64,000 nucleotides of DNA from Bradyrhizobium australiense (GCF_013114825.1 NZ_JAAVLX010000001.1:558001-622000), one strand, 5' to 3'. Shown: positions 25,416-34,448, counted from the first letter of the stretch. Program-made: numbers and translations. The notes: generated by a model not told the origin, from the letters alone.

Positions 25416-27305
25416 ATGGCCTTCTACTTCGTTCAGTTCCTGACCGGTCTCGCTAGCGCGGCGTCGCTGTTCCTGGTCGCGTCGGGGCTGTCGATCATCT
25501 TCGGCGTGACCCGGATCGTGAACTTTGCCCATGGCGCGTTCTACATGCTCGGCGCCTATGTCGCATTCACGTTGACCGAGCGGCTCTCCGGGGCGCTCGG
25601 CTTCTGGGGCGGCATCGTCGTCGCGGCACTGATTGTCGCCGTCATCGGCGTGCTGGTCGAGATGGTGCTGTTGCGGCGGATCTATCACGCGCCGGAGCTA
25701 TTCCAGTTGCTGGCGACGTTCGGCCTCACCTTGATGGTTCAGGACATCGTCGTGATGATCTGGGGCCCGGACGATCTGCTCGGTCGTCGCGCACCCGGCT
25801 TCAGAGGCGCGGTCGATTTTTTCGGCCAGAATATTCCGAGCTACGATCTGTTCCTGATCGCGCTCAGCCCGGTCGTGCTCGGCGTGCTCTGGCTTCTGTT
25901 CCAGCGCACGCGCTGGGGCGTCTTGGTGCGCGCGGCGACGCAGGATCGCGATATGGTGGCGGCGCTCGGCGTCAATCAGAAATGGCTGTTCACCAGTGTG
26001 TTCGCGCTCGGCGTCTTTCTCGCGGCGCTCGGTGGCGCGCTGCAGATCCCGCGTGACGCGGTGCATCACGCGCTGGATCTTCGCATCATCGTCGAAGTGT
26101 TCGTGGTCGTGGTGATCGGCGGGCTCGGCAGCATCATCGGCGCCTTCGTCGCTGCCGTGCTGGTGTCCGAACTCAACGCCTTCGGCATTCTCATTTTCCC
26201 GAAGATCTCCATCATCCTGGTGTTTCTGGTGATGGCGGTGGTGCTGATCGTGCGGCCGTGGGGCCTGTTCGGCAAGCCGGAAGCTGCCGCGCGTCGCACG
26301 CCGGGCCTGACGGTCAATCCATGGCGACCGCTCACTTCAGGCGAGCGCATGATGTCGATCAGCGCACTGGCCCTTGCGGCGACGCTGCCGCTGTTCGCCG
26401 GAAATTACGCACTTACCGTGGGCTCGGAGATTGCGATCTTCGTCGTCTTCGCCGCCAGCCTGCATTTCCTGATGTCGGTCGGCGGGCTCGCCTCGTTCGG
26501 CCACGCCGCCTATTTCGGGCTCGGCGCGTATGGCGTCGCATTCCTCGCCAAGGCGGCGGGATTGCCGATGATGGTTTCGCTCCTGTTAGGCCCGGTGCTG
26601 GGCCTGCTGGGTGCGGCGGTATTCGGCTTCTTCGCGGTGCAATTGTCCGGCGTCTATTTCGCGATGCTGACGCTGGCCTTTGCACAGATCGTCTGGTCGA
26701 TCGCGTTCCAGTGGGTCACGGTGACCGGCGGCGACAACGGCATTTTGGGTGTGTGGCCGGAGAAATGGGCGGCGAGCCCCGCCAATTTCTATTGGTTGTC
26801 GCTCGGCATCACGGCGCTGGTGGTTGCTCTGCTCCGCGTGATCGTGTTCTCGCCGTTCGGCTTTGCGCTGCGCGCGACGCGGGATTCGCCGCTGCGTAGC
26901 GAGGCGATCGGCATCAATGGCAAGCGCGTGCAATGGACGGCCTTCGTCATATCAGGCACGGTGGCGGGCATCGGCGGCGCGTTGTTCGCCTATCTGAAGG
27001 GAAGCGTATTCCCGGACAGCGTCGGCATCTCGCTGTCTGTGGATGCATTGGTCATGGTGCTGCTCGGCGGCGTGGAGACGGTTTCCGGCGCGGTGATCGG
27101 TGCCATCGTGTTCAAGGCGGCGAACATCTGGCTGGTCAGCCAGACCGATCTCTCCAAGCTGGTGCTGGGCGGCTTTATCGTGCTGATGGTGGTGGCGTTC
27201 CCCAAGGGCATCGTCGGCACGCTGGAGACGATCAGGAATCGTCGGCGATCCTCCAAAGCCAAAAAATCTGCGCTCGTCACCTCTCGGATCGAGGCCGCCG
27301 AATGA
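25416..27305 (+). CDS. fused LivH-LivM ABC permease
   Basis: A 629-residue protein in which two branched-chain-type permeases are joined. Residues about 1-290 are LivH-like (GLSIIFGVTRIVNFAHGAFYMLGAY). About 310-610 are LivM-like (GGLASFGHAAYFGLGAYGVAFLAK, VWSIAFQWVTVTGGDNGI, LRATRDSPLRSEAIGIN). Each half has many membrane spans. In most systems these are separate proteins of about 300 residues each, so this fusion supplies the whole membrane channel. Its stop overlaps the ATG of the next gene as ATGA. Ribosome site before ATG 25416 is weak. Confidence 0.9.
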   Translation: MAFYFVQFLTGLASAASLFLVASGLSIIFGVTRIVNFAHGAFYMLGAYVAFTLTERLSGALGFWGGIVVAALIVAVIGVLVEMVLLRRIYHAPELFQLLATFGLTLMVQDIVVMIWGPDDLLGRRAPGFRGAVDFFGQNIPSYDLFLIALSPVVLGVLWLLFQRTRWGVLVRAATQDRDMVAALGVNQKWLFTSVFALGVFLAALGGALQIPRDAVHHALDLRIIVEVFVVVVIGGLGSIIGAFVAAVLVSELNAFGILIFPKISIILVFLVMAVVLIVRPWGLFGKPEAAARRTPGLTVNPWRPLTSGERMMSISALALAATLPLFAGNYALTVGSEIAIFVVFAASLHFLMSVGGLASFGHAAYFGLGAYGVAFLAKAAGLPMMVSLLLGPVLGLLGAAVFGFFAVQLSGVYFAMLTLAFAQIVWSIAFQWVTVTGGDNGILGVWPEKWAASPANFYWLSLGITALVVALLRVIVFSPFGFALRATRDSPLRSEAIGINGKRVQWTAFVISGTVAGIGGALFAYLKGSVFPDSVGISLSVDALVMVLLGGVETVSGAVIGAIVFKAANIWLVSQTDLSKLVLGGFIVLMVVAFPKGIVGTLETIRNRRRSSKAKKSALVTSRIEAAE

Positions 27306-28093
27306 GCATGGTTCCCACATTGCTGTCGGTCCAGAATCTGAGCAAGTCCTATGGCGGCGTCCATGCCGTGCGCAGCGTTTCGTTCGAGCTCAAGGCCGGT
27401 GAAATCCTGGCGCTGATCGGGCCGAATGGCGCGGGCAAAAGCACCTGCTTCGACATGCTCAACGGCCAGAACGTGCCGGACACCGGACGGATCAATCTGC
27501 TGGGCGAGGATACGATTGGCCGAAAGCCGCGCGCCATCTGGCGGCTCGGCGTCGGACGCACCTTCCAGATCACGGCGACATTTCCGACGATGACCGTGCG
27601 CGAGAACGTGCAGGTGGCGCTGGTGTCGTATGGCAGGCAATTGTTCAATCTCTGGGGCTCGACGGCGGCTTACGCGCGCGACGAGGCAGGCCGCTTGCTC
27701 GATCTGGTCGGCATGGTCGGCTATGCCGAGCGCCCCTGCGGCGAGCTTGCCTACGGCGATCTCAAGCGGCTGGAGCTTGCGATCGCGCTCGCCAACCAAC
27801 CCAGGCTGTTGCTGATGGATGAGCCGACCGCGGGCATGGCGCCGCGCGAGCGGATCGAACTGATGCGGCTCACCGCGCGGATTGCCCGCGAACAATCGAT
27901 CGGCGTGCTTTTCACCGAGCACGACATGGACGTGGTGTTCGAACATGCCGACCGCATCCTGGTGCTGAACCGCGGTAGCCTGATCGCCGAAGGCTCGCCC
28001 GAGGAAGTCCGTGGCAATCCGCAGGTGCGCGCGATCTATCTCGGCGAAGGATTGCTCTATGATGCGCGTCACCGCGAGGGAGCCGGCGCATGA
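27302..28093 (+). CDS. ABC transporter ATP-binding protein, LivG type
   Basis: A 263-residue ATPase. Walker A is GPNGAGKST, the signature region is ELAYGDLKRLELAIALA (LivG proteins replace LSGG with a YG.. form), and Walker B is LLLMDEPTAGM followed by the H-loop in TEHDMDVV. It pairs with the LivF-type ATPase that follows to drive the fused permease. It overlaps both neighbours by 4 bases, indicating translational coupling. An alternative ATG lies two codons downstream. Confidence 0.92.
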   Translation: MSMVPTLLSVQNLSKSYGGVHAVRSVSFELKAGEILALIGPNGAGKSTCFDMLNGQNVPDTGRINLLGEDTIGRKPRAIWRLGVGRTFQITATFPTMTVRENVQVALVSYGRQLFNLWGSTAAYARDEAGRLLDLVGMVGYAERPCGELAYGDLKRLELAIALANQPRLLLMDEPTAGMAPRERIELMRLTARIAREQSIGVLFTEHDMDVVFEHADRILVLNRGSLIAEGSPEEVRGNPQVRAIYLGEGLLYDARHREGAGA

Positions 28094-28794
28094 AGCTGCA
28101 GGTCGCCGATCTCAACAGCTTTTACGGCCCGGCGCATATCCTGTTCGATATTGCGCTCGAAGTCGGTGAGGGCGAAGTGGTGGCTTTGCTCGGCCGCAAC
28201 GGCGCCGGCAAGTCGACCACGTTCCGCTCCATCGTCGGCCTGGTCGAGAACCGTTCGGGACGGATCGTCTTCGAGAGCAGGGACGTCTCACGCGAGCCGA
28301 CGCATGCGATCGTGCGTGGCGGGCTCGGCTATGTGCCGGAAGAGCGGCGCATCTTCACGGACCTGACGGTTGAGGAAAATCTCGAGGTCGGCCGCCAGCC
28401 AAAACGGCCGAATGCACCGCATTGGACGCGCGAAAAACTGTTCACGCTATTTCCTAATCTCGGCGAGATGCGCAACCGGCCGGGCGGGCGGATGAGCGGC
28501 GGCGAGCAGCAGATGCTGACGATTGCGCGCACCCTGATGGGCAATCCGTCGCTGGTGTTGCTCGACGAGCCATCGGAAGGGCTGTCGCCAAAAATCGTCG
28601 AGCAGATGGTCGACGCCATCCTGGCCATGAAGAACGAAGGCGTCAGCATCGTGGTCTCGGAGCAGAACCTGCATTTCGCGCGGCTGATTTCGGACCGCGC
28701 CTACATCATCGAGCGCGGCAGGATTTGCTTCGGCGGCACGATGGCCGAACTCGACGCGCGGCCGGATATCCGGGACGCGCATCTGTCGCTGTGA
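28090..28794 (+). CDS. ABC transporter ATP-binding protein, LivF type
   Basis: A 234-residue ATPase with Walker A GRNGAGKST, signature MSGGEQQML, Walker B LVLLDEPSEGL and H-loop residues in VSEQNL. The short length and PEERRIFTDLTVEENL segment are typical of LivF. It completes the importer encoded from 23981. The ATG overlaps the LivG-type stop. The MarR gene begins 28 bases after its stop. Confidence 0.92.
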   Translation: MKLQVADLNSFYGPAHILFDIALEVGEGEVVALLGRNGAGKSTTFRSIVGLVENRSGRIVFESRDVSREPTHAIVRGGLGYVPEERRIFTDLTVEENLEVGRQPKRPNAPHWTREKLFTLFPNLGEMRNRPGGRMSGGEQQMLTIARTLMGNPSLVLLDEPSEGLSPKIVEQMVDAILAMKNEGVSIVVSEQNLHFARLISDRAYIIERGRICFGGTMAELDARPDIRDAHLSL

Positions 28795-28822
28795 TCGGCG
28801 AAGGGAAGGGCGGGGAACGCAG

Positions 28823-29278
28823 ATGGGAAGGAGTGTTTCGCCGAAACGAAGCGTCAAGCCGCCGCGGCCGTCCTACATTCTCGACGAACAGATCGGCTTC
28901 ATCCTGCGTCAGGTCTGGCAGCGCCATGCCACCATCTTCGCCCGCGAGATCGGCATCAACCTGACGCCGACGCAATGGGCGGCTCTCGCCAAGCTGACCG
29001 AGACCGGACCGTGCTCGCAGAATCTGCTCGGACGGCTGACGGCGATGGATGTCGCGACCATCAAGGGCGTGATCGATCGCCTCACCGCGCGCGGCCTGAC
29101 CGAGACCAGCCCGGACCCCGAAGACGGCCGCCGCCTGCTAGTCAGCCTGACGCGCGCCGGCCAGCAACTGGCCGAGAAGGCCGCGCCGAACGCGCTCGCG
29201 ATCAGTCGCGAGACGCTGGCCCCGCTCGATGCAAAGGAGCGCGAGACGTTGATCGCATTACTCGATAAGCTGCGTTAA
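28823..29278 (+). CDS. MarR-family regulator, probable nicotinate-pathway repressor
   Basis: A 151-residue winged-helix regulator. After a basic tail, YILDEQIGFILRQVWQRH opens the dimer helix. The recognition helix lies in MDVATIKGVIDRLTARGL and the wing in TSPDPEDGRRLLVSLT. NicR of Pseudomonas putida, which controls nicotinate breakdown, is also of the MarR family. It is the last gene of the reductase operon, so it would regulate its own expression. The palindromes TTYGTRTACRAA at both nicotinate loci are the right size for a MarR dimer. I infer that it binds them and responds to nicotinate or 6-hydroxynicotinate. Confidence 0.85.
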   Translation: MGRSVSPKRSVKPPRPSYILDEQIGFILRQVWQRHATIFAREIGINLTPTQWAALAKLTETGPCSQNLLGRLTAMDVATIKGVIDRLTARGLTETSPDPEDGRRLLVSLTRAGQQLAEKAAPNALAISRETLAPLDAKERETLIALLDKLR

Positions 29279-29291
29279 GGCGCAGTTCGTG

Positions 29292-29963
29292 TCAGCTCAA
29301 GTTAAGCGCAAGCGCAATCACGCCCACTAGAATGAGGCTGACGGCCCAGGTCGTATCCAGATTGAACCAGCTCTGGGATATGAATTTCAGGCCGAGATAG
29401 CGATAGGCGAGCCATGCGCAACATCCGCCGGCAACGACCATCGCGGCAGCGTGGACGATGGCGACCAGCACGGCCATGCCGAGATTGGTGTTGATGAGCG
29501 TGGCCGCGGCTGCGTGGCCGCTGTCGAGCTCGGCTTGGCGGCAGAGCCCGAGGTAGATCGGCACCAGCATCAGCGCCGCGCCATGCGCGAGCGCCACAGC
29601 AAACGACCACAGCCCCAATTGCGCCGGCGATATCCGCGCGAGCGCCCTTGGATGGCGCCGGTTGGCCAACCGGAACAGACCGAAGCCGATGACAAGGAGG
29701 CTGGCACCGATTTGTATCGTGCGTTGCCATTCGACCACGGCAACCAATAGCGCGAAGGGCAGGATCACCAGGAGCATCGCGAGCAGATGGCCACCCGTGA
29801 GCGGCCAGAGCGCGGCCACTAGCGCCCGCGGACTCCGCTCCATCAATCCAGCCGAAACGGCGAGCGGCCAGCCCATTCCCGGGTTGACGCCGTGGTAGAG
29901 GCCACTCGCAATGACAGCCAGCCAGAGCCAGGCAGGTGTCCAATCGGCTGCGCTCAACTTCAA
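29292..29963 (-). CDS. integral membrane protein paired with SBP56
   Basis: About 223 residues and five to six hydrophobic segments. GLYHGVNPGMGWPLAVSAGL near residue 20 and a later ALAHGAALMLVP place histidine and glycine in membrane segments, in a way reminiscent of UreH/HupE/NicO-type metal permeases. I cannot assign it with certainty. It starts at a TTG that overlaps the stop of the SBP56 gene (TTGA), so the two are co-translated. A role in supplying metal to SBP56, or in exporting its product, would be inference from coupling only. It converges with the MarR gene, 13 bases apart. Confidence 0.6.
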   Translation of the reverse strand: MKLSAADWTPAWLWLAVIASGLYHGVNPGMGWPLAVSAGLMERSPRALVAALWPLTGGHLLAMLLVILPFALLVAVVEWQRTIQIGASLLVIGFGLFRLANRRHPRALARISPAQLGLWSFAVALAHGAALMLVPIYLGLCRQAELDSGHAAAATLINTNLGMAVLVAIVHAAAMVVAGGCCAWLAYRYLGLKFISQSWFNLDTTWAVSLILVGVIALALNLS

Positions 29964-31360
29964 ACCGACGGATAGCAGAACGAATCCGTCGAACAGTCGC
30001 CGCCATCGAGCCGGATCTGATGCGCGCGGTAACCGTCGGGGAAATTGACCCAGTAGTCTGCTGCCAGCTCGAGGCCGCCGTCCGGCTTGGTATTGGCCAT
30101 TACCATGGCGCCCGGAACACCATCGGGATAGAACTGATCATCCCATGTCGAATAGAGCGAGTTGGTCCAGTAGACCCGCTTGCCGTCGCGGCTGATCTCG
30201 ACCATCTGCGGGCCACCTCCAAAGGCCTTGCCGTTCGGGTGCGGCGAGCGGCGTGCGATGCCGCCGATGCGTACCGAACCGGCAAGCTTCGGCCTTCGCG
30301 GTTCGCTGACATTGTATTGACGCATCTCGCCGGTGCCCCAGCAGGCGACGTAGAGGAATTTGTCGTCCATCGAGAGGTCGATGTCAGTCACCAGCGGCGG
30401 CACGGCGCCAAAGCCCTGCAGCAGAGGCGGCAATTGCTCCTTCGGTGCCGCCTCCGGTGGGATCGTCGCCGTCTTCTCGACGTGAAACTTGCCGCCCTCG
30501 CGCCACCAGGTCCAGATCGAACCTTCGAGGTTGGTGGTGTCGACGACGGTGCCCAGAAAGCCGTACTCGCGAACCGGATCATGCGCGGGACGCACTTCCA
30601 GCCCCATCTGGTGATTGGCCCCGAGATCGATCGTCTGCACGTTTCGCCGGGCCCGCAGATCCCAGAAGTGAATATGGTGACCGTACTTGTTCGAGAGCAG
30701 ATCCTCCGGCAGGATTCCGTTCTCGAATTGCGGCGGCAACCCCCACTCGCTCGTCACCATGTAATCGCGCGGCAGGTTCCACCAGAAGTCATAATGCAGC
30801 GTTTGCGGACCGCGATCGAGCTCCCACCGTCCGAGCACCTCGAATGTTTCGCAATCCATGATGAAGACACCGGGCGGTCCGTCGGTGCCGTTCTTGCCGC
30901 CGCCGCCGAGCGTGCTGACGTAAACGCCTTCCGGGCCGCAATGAACGGTGTGGGGCCGCGAATATCCGGTCTTCCTGAAAATTTCCTCAGGTTCGATGAT
31001 CTTGTGGATCGTCGCCTCGGTGGGATCCGGCTTGGTATCGACGATGTAGATGCGGGAGGACCGCATGCCGGGGATGATCAGGTAGCGGCGCTCCAGGAAG
31101 GCATGTCCGGTCAGCGGCGATAGCGCCGACGAGCAGGCGTTCCAGCCGAAATGGTGAAACTCGTCGCCCTTGTTGGGCATCGTCACGGTGTGAACGACCT
31201 GGCTGTAGGTCGAGGAGCCCGGCTTGACGTCGATCACCGCAAGTGCGTCCGGCTTTGAAGCATCCGGGCTGAGCAGCACGGTATAGGCGAAGCTCTCCGG
31301 CGGAGCTTCCATGGCAAGCTTTGGCGAAGCGTGAAACGTGGGGTCGGGCCGAATATTCAT
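29960..31360 (-). CDS. selenium-binding protein SBP56 / methanethiol oxidase
   Basis: A 466-residue seven-bladed propeller protein of the SBP56 family. Bacterial members (MtoX) oxidise methanethiol to formaldehyde, sulfide and hydrogen peroxide and need copper. Conserved stretches include DEFHHFGWNACSSAL, RPHTVHCGPEGVYVSTLGG, DFWWNLPRDYMVTSEWG, HHIHFWDLRARR, GGPQMVEISRDGKRVYWTNSLYSTWD and a final RAHQIRLDGGDCSTD. No signal peptide is visible, whereas the Hyphomicrobium enzyme is periplasmic. GGGAGGCA precedes ATG 31360. It is coupled to the membrane protein downstream. Whether it is a true methanethiol oxidase needs assay. Confidence 0.88.
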   Translation of the reverse strand: MNIRPDPTFHASPKLAMEAPPESFAYTVLLSPDASKPDALAVIDVKPGSSTYSQVVHTVTMPNKGDEFHHFGWNACSSALSPLTGHAFLERRYLIIPGMRSSRIYIVDTKPDPTEATIHKIIEPEEIFRKTGYSRPHTVHCGPEGVYVSTLGGGGKNGTDGPPGVFIMDCETFEVLGRWELDRGPQTLHYDFWWNLPRDYMVTSEWGLPPQFENGILPEDLLSNKYGHHIHFWDLRARRNVQTIDLGANHQMGLEVRPAHDPVREYGFLGTVVDTTNLEGSIWTWWREGGKFHVEKTATIPPEAAPKEQLPPLLQGFGAVPPLVTDIDLSMDDKFLYVACWGTGEMRQYNVSEPRRPKLAGSVRIGGIARRSPHPNGKAFGGGPQMVEISRDGKRVYWTNSLYSTWDDQFYPDGVPGAMVMANTKPDGGLELAADYWVNFPDGYRAHQIRLDGGDCSTDSFCYPSV

Positions 31361-32049
31361 CGTACTGCCTCCCTGTTTGCCTGATGGTCAGCAACACGGC
31401 TCAGCGGCATGCAGCAGCAAGAAATCACCCGGCTCGTTGAGTTCCTCTCGCGAGTGCCGCCGGCCAGGGTTTGCGCGATCAACCATACACCGCAATGCGG
31501 CAGGCGAAAACAACGATAGTGCTAAATCCGGCGCCAATGCCTGCAGTTGCGCCAAACCCGCGAAGCCGCAGCTGGATCAGACCCGTGCCTTGCGCTCTGC
31601 CTGTGCGGCGAGGAGCTCACGCATCCTCGATGCCGGATCATCGGTGCTTAGGCACTCGCGAACGCGACGATGCCGACGGCGGTCGCGGCGCACAGCGGCA
31701 AGAGAGATTGATTGAACGCAGCGGCGAAGGCTGGTTCGTCACTTCATGGTGGGAAGGATTCTAGCAGCGGACTCACGCATCACACTCACTCTGGATTTTT
31801 CCGGCCGGGATGTTCGGGCCGGCCTTCGGTCGACGAGGTTGGGTTCGACCAGCGCCAGCGCATCGACGCTGCTGCCGATCTCGCTCGTTCCGCTCGCGAC
31901 CATCTGCAGCGCGACGCCGGTGATCGTCGCCCAGAAGTTTGCGCGGCGATTTCCGGGCTCGTTATCATCTGCCAGCGCTTTTGCGCCATGATCACTATTT
32001 TTGGTATACAGATAAACCCATGTTACCATTGACTTCGTGTCACATTAAT
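31361..32049. other. gene-free stretch between SBP56 and the TetR regulator
   Basis: About 690 bases. It should hold the SBP56 promoter (minus strand) and the TetR promoter (plus strand). Short open frames such as a 96-codon one on the minus strand (31739-32029) have no ribosome site or recognisable motif. The last 80 bases become AT-rich (TATTTTTGGTATACAGATAAA), as expected for a promoter. I see no repeat family here. Confidence 0.5.
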
Positions 32050-32066
32050 TGATAACATTGTTATCA
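32050..32066. promoter_or_regulatory. perfect palindrome over the TetR start codon
   Basis: TGATAACATTGTTATCA has 8-base arms around a single T. Its last base is the A of the ATG of the TetR gene at 32066. A TetR dimer bound here would block its own mRNA start, giving autorepression. Confidence 0.6.
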
Positions 32067-32725
32067 TGAATAAGCCCGCAATCTCTGCCAAGGACTGGTC
32101 CGACGTGGTCAAGGAGGCGAAGCGCGAGCTTCTGCTGCGCGCCGCCCGCGATGAATTCGCCGAACAGGGGCTGGAGGGCGCCACCATGCGCGGCATTGCG
32201 GTTCGCGCCGGCTGCACGACAGGCGCGATCTATCCGCTGTTCGACAGCAAGGAGGCGATCTATGCCGAACTGCTGAAACAGTCGCTGGCGGCGCTCGATG
32301 CTTTCGTCGCCGAGGCGGTGTCCGCCGTGCGGACTCCGGAAGCGCAGGTCGAGGCGGCCTGCGCGGCGTTCCTGAATTACTACCTCGATCACCGCTTCGA
32401 GATAAATCTGGGCCTCTATGCCTTTCGCGGACTCAAGCGGCTGGGCGTCGGCAAGCCGTCGGATGAAGAACTCAAGCAGGCGCTCTGGAAGGTGCTGGAA
32501 CGCATCGCGTTGCCGCTGACCGAAGTGCGCGGGCTTAAGCCAGCCGAAGTTCGGCCGTGGGTGGCGCTGCTGACCAGCCAGATGATCGGGGCGCTCGTGC
32601 TGCAGATCGCGGGCCGGCTCGATTTTCTCTACACCAATGCGCAGACGCTGCTTCGCATGATGCTGGCGCAATGCCTTCCGCGCGCGAAGGGTGCGACTGT
32701 TAGAGCTGCACGTAGAACAAAATAG
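32066..32725 (+). CDS. TetR-family regulator
   Basis: A 219-residue regulator. The helix-turn-helix is in the first 65 residues (LLLRAARDEFAEQGLEGATMRGIAVRAGCTTGAIYPLFDSKEAIYAELL). The C-terminal two-thirds is a ligand-binding dimer domain of no clear subfamily. A 17-base palindrome overlaps its ATG. The enoyl-CoA hydratase gene starts 16 bases after its stop, so it probably controls these two hydratase genes and senses an acyl-CoA or acid. The inducer is unknown. Confidence 0.88.
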   Translation: MNKPAISAKDWSDVVKEAKRELLLRAARDEFAEQGLEGATMRGIAVRAGCTTGAIYPLFDSKEAIYAELLKQSLAALDAFVAEAVSAVRTPEAQVEAACAAFLNYYLDHRFEINLGLYAFRGLKRLGVGKPSDEELKQALWKVLERIALPLTEVRGLKPAEVRPWVALLTSQMIGALVLQIAGRLDFLYTNAQTLLRMMLAQCLPRAKGATVRAARRTK

Positions 32726-32741
32726 TAAGGGAGTAAGCGAA

Positions 32742-33554
32742 ATGGTCCGGATCGAGAAGCAGGGCGCGGTGTGGACCGTCATTCACAGCCGATTTGCCGA
32801 GGCGCGCAACGCGATGGATCCCGACAGCGCCGAGGCGTTGGCGGCGGCCTTCAGGGAATTTGATGCCGACGATTCTGCAAGCGTCGCGGTGCTGTGGGGC
32901 GAGGGCGGCGCGTTCTGCGCCGGCTGGGACCTCAAATTCGCCAGCACGCTCTCTGATCGCGATGCGTTTCAACGTCACGTCGTCGATGGGCTGGCGTTTC
33001 CAACCGGCGCAAACCCTGCGCCGCGCGGGCCGCTCGGACCGACGCGGCTGGAACTGTCGAAGCCGGTGATTGCCGCAGTGGAAGGACCGGCGGTGGCCGG
33101 CGGCATGGAGCTTGCGCTGTGGTGCGATATCCGCGTGATGGCCGATAGCGCCTATTTCGGCGTCTATTGTCGGCGCTGGGGCATTCCGCTGCTCGACGGC
33201 GGCAGCGTGCGTCTGGCGCGGCTGGTCGGCCAGGGCAGGGCGATGGAAATCATTCTGACCGGGCGCAAGGTGCCGGCCGACGAAGCGCTGCGCATCGGCA
33301 TGTGCGAGCAGGTGGTCGAGGCCGGTGGCGCACGCGCCGCGGCCGAAGCGATGGCGCGGGAGATCGCGCGTTTCCCGCAGGCGGCTGTGCGGGTTGATCG
33401 GCGCTCGGTGGTCGAGACCTACGGGTTGCCGGTCCGCGATGCCCTGCGGCAGGAATGGGCCAACGGCGTCGAAGCCATTTTCAAGGAAGGCGTCAGCGGC
33501 GCGGCGCGCTTTGCCAGCGGCAAGGGCCGCCACGGTGATTTCGCGAAGATCTGA
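32742..33554 (+). CDS. enoyl-CoA hydratase/isomerase family protein (crotonase fold)
   Basis: A 270-residue crotonase-fold protein. The oxyanion-hole strands are GGAFCAGWDLKF and AVEGPAVAGGMELALWCDIRVM. The usual glutamate positions fall near YCRRWGIPLLDGGSVRLARLVG, where the typical 'glp..gg..rl.r.vG' pattern is kept. ATG 32742 follows GGGAGTAAGCGA. It is likely co-transcribed with the TetR gene before it and the broken paralogue after it. Crotonases hydrate, isomerise or cleave acyl-CoA esters; the sequence does not say which. A link to glutaryl- or crotonyl-CoA formed from nicotinate is possible but unsupported. Confidence 0.85.
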   Translation: MVRIEKQGAVWTVIHSRFAEARNAMDPDSAEALAAAFREFDADDSASVAVLWGEGGAFCAGWDLKFASTLSDRDAFQRHVVDGLAFPTGANPAPRGPLGPTRLELSKPVIAAVEGPAVAGGMELALWCDIRVMADSAYFGVYCRRWGIPLLDGGSVRLARLVGQGRAMEIILTGRKVPADEALRIGMCEQVVEAGGARAAAEAMAREIARFPQAAVRVDRRSVVETYGLPVRDALRQEWANGVEAIFKEGVSGAARFASGKGRHGDFAKI

Positions 33555-33574
33555 CCTTCTTAAGGGAGCCGCAC

Positions 33575-34431
33575 ATGGCCAAAGTCCTCTACGAGCGCGA
33601 CGGCCGTATCGCACGCATCACGCTGAACCGGCCCGAAGTCATGAATGCGATCGACGACGAATTGCCGTGCGCGCTCGCCGACGCAGTGGCCCGCGCTGAC
33701 AGCGATGCGGGCGCGCATGTCATCGTGCTCGCCGGCGCCGGCCGCGCCTTCTGCGCCGGATACGACCTGACCGCCTACGCCTCCGGCGACAAGGCCAACC
33801 GCTACACCCAGCAAATGCCGTGGGATCCTATGCAGGACTACGCGGCGATGTCCGATAACACCAATAAGTTCATGAGCCTGTTCCGCTCGAAACGGCCGGT
33901 GATTTGCAAGGTGCAGGGCTTTGCCGTTGCCGGCGGCTCCGACATCGCGCTCTGCTCCGACATGATCGTGATGGCAGAGGATGCGCGCATCGGCTACCGC
34001 CTGTGCGGGTCTGGGGCTGCCCGACGACGGCGATGTGGGTCTACCGGCTCGGTGCCGAAAAGGCCAAGCGCATGCTGTTCACCGGCGACAAGATCACCGG
34101 CGTCGAGGCAGCCGCGCTCGGCCTCGTGCTGAAAGCCGTTCCGGCCGACAGGCTGGATGAGGAGGTCGACGCACTTGCGCATCGGATTGCGACCGTGCCG
34201 CAGAACCAGCTCATGATGCAGAAGCTGATGGTGAACCAGGCGCTCTACAATATGGGCCTGATGGGGACGCAGATGATCGCCACTTTGTTCGACGGCATCA
34301 CCCGGCACTCGCCCGAGGGGCTGAACTTCAAGCGCCGGTCGGAAGAGATGGGCTGGAAGCGGGCGGTGGACGAGCGCGACCAGGGCACTTTCGACTGGAC
34401 CACCAATCAGCCGATCACGCAGGATCGGTAA
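33575..34431 (+). pseudogene. enoyl-CoA hydratase/isomerase, single-base frameshift
   Basis: The N-terminal half (MAKVLYERDGRIARITLNRPEVMNAI, AGRAFCAGYDLTAY, VQGFAVAGGSDIALCSDMIVM) is in one frame up to RIGY. The C-terminal half (VWGCPTTAMWVYRLGAEKAKRMLFTGDKITG... to TNQPITQDR) is in the next. One missing C in the run at 33997-33998 explains it: GGCTACCGCC would read GGCTACCCGCC and restore Y-P-P-V-R-V-W. The gene otherwise has normal length (about 285 residues) and a good ribosome site, AAGGGAGCC. It is either a very recent pseudogene or a sequencing error. Confidence 0.85.
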
Positions 34432-34448
34432 TTCGAGGCCCAGGGCCA

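Noticed and set aside
32003..32009. GGTATAC near the TetR gene as another nicotinate operator
   Set aside because: Only the central GTATAC matches; the flanks (TTTG before, AGAT after) do not follow TTYGTRTACRAA.
31739..32029. A 96-codon minus-strand frame upstream of the TetR gene
   Set aside because: No ribosome site, no recognisable motif, and it lies over the probable promoter.
32742..34431. Hydratases as the later steps of nicotinate breakdown
   Set aside because: They have their own TetR gene and a different palindrome, and no shared operator. Proximity alone is not enough.
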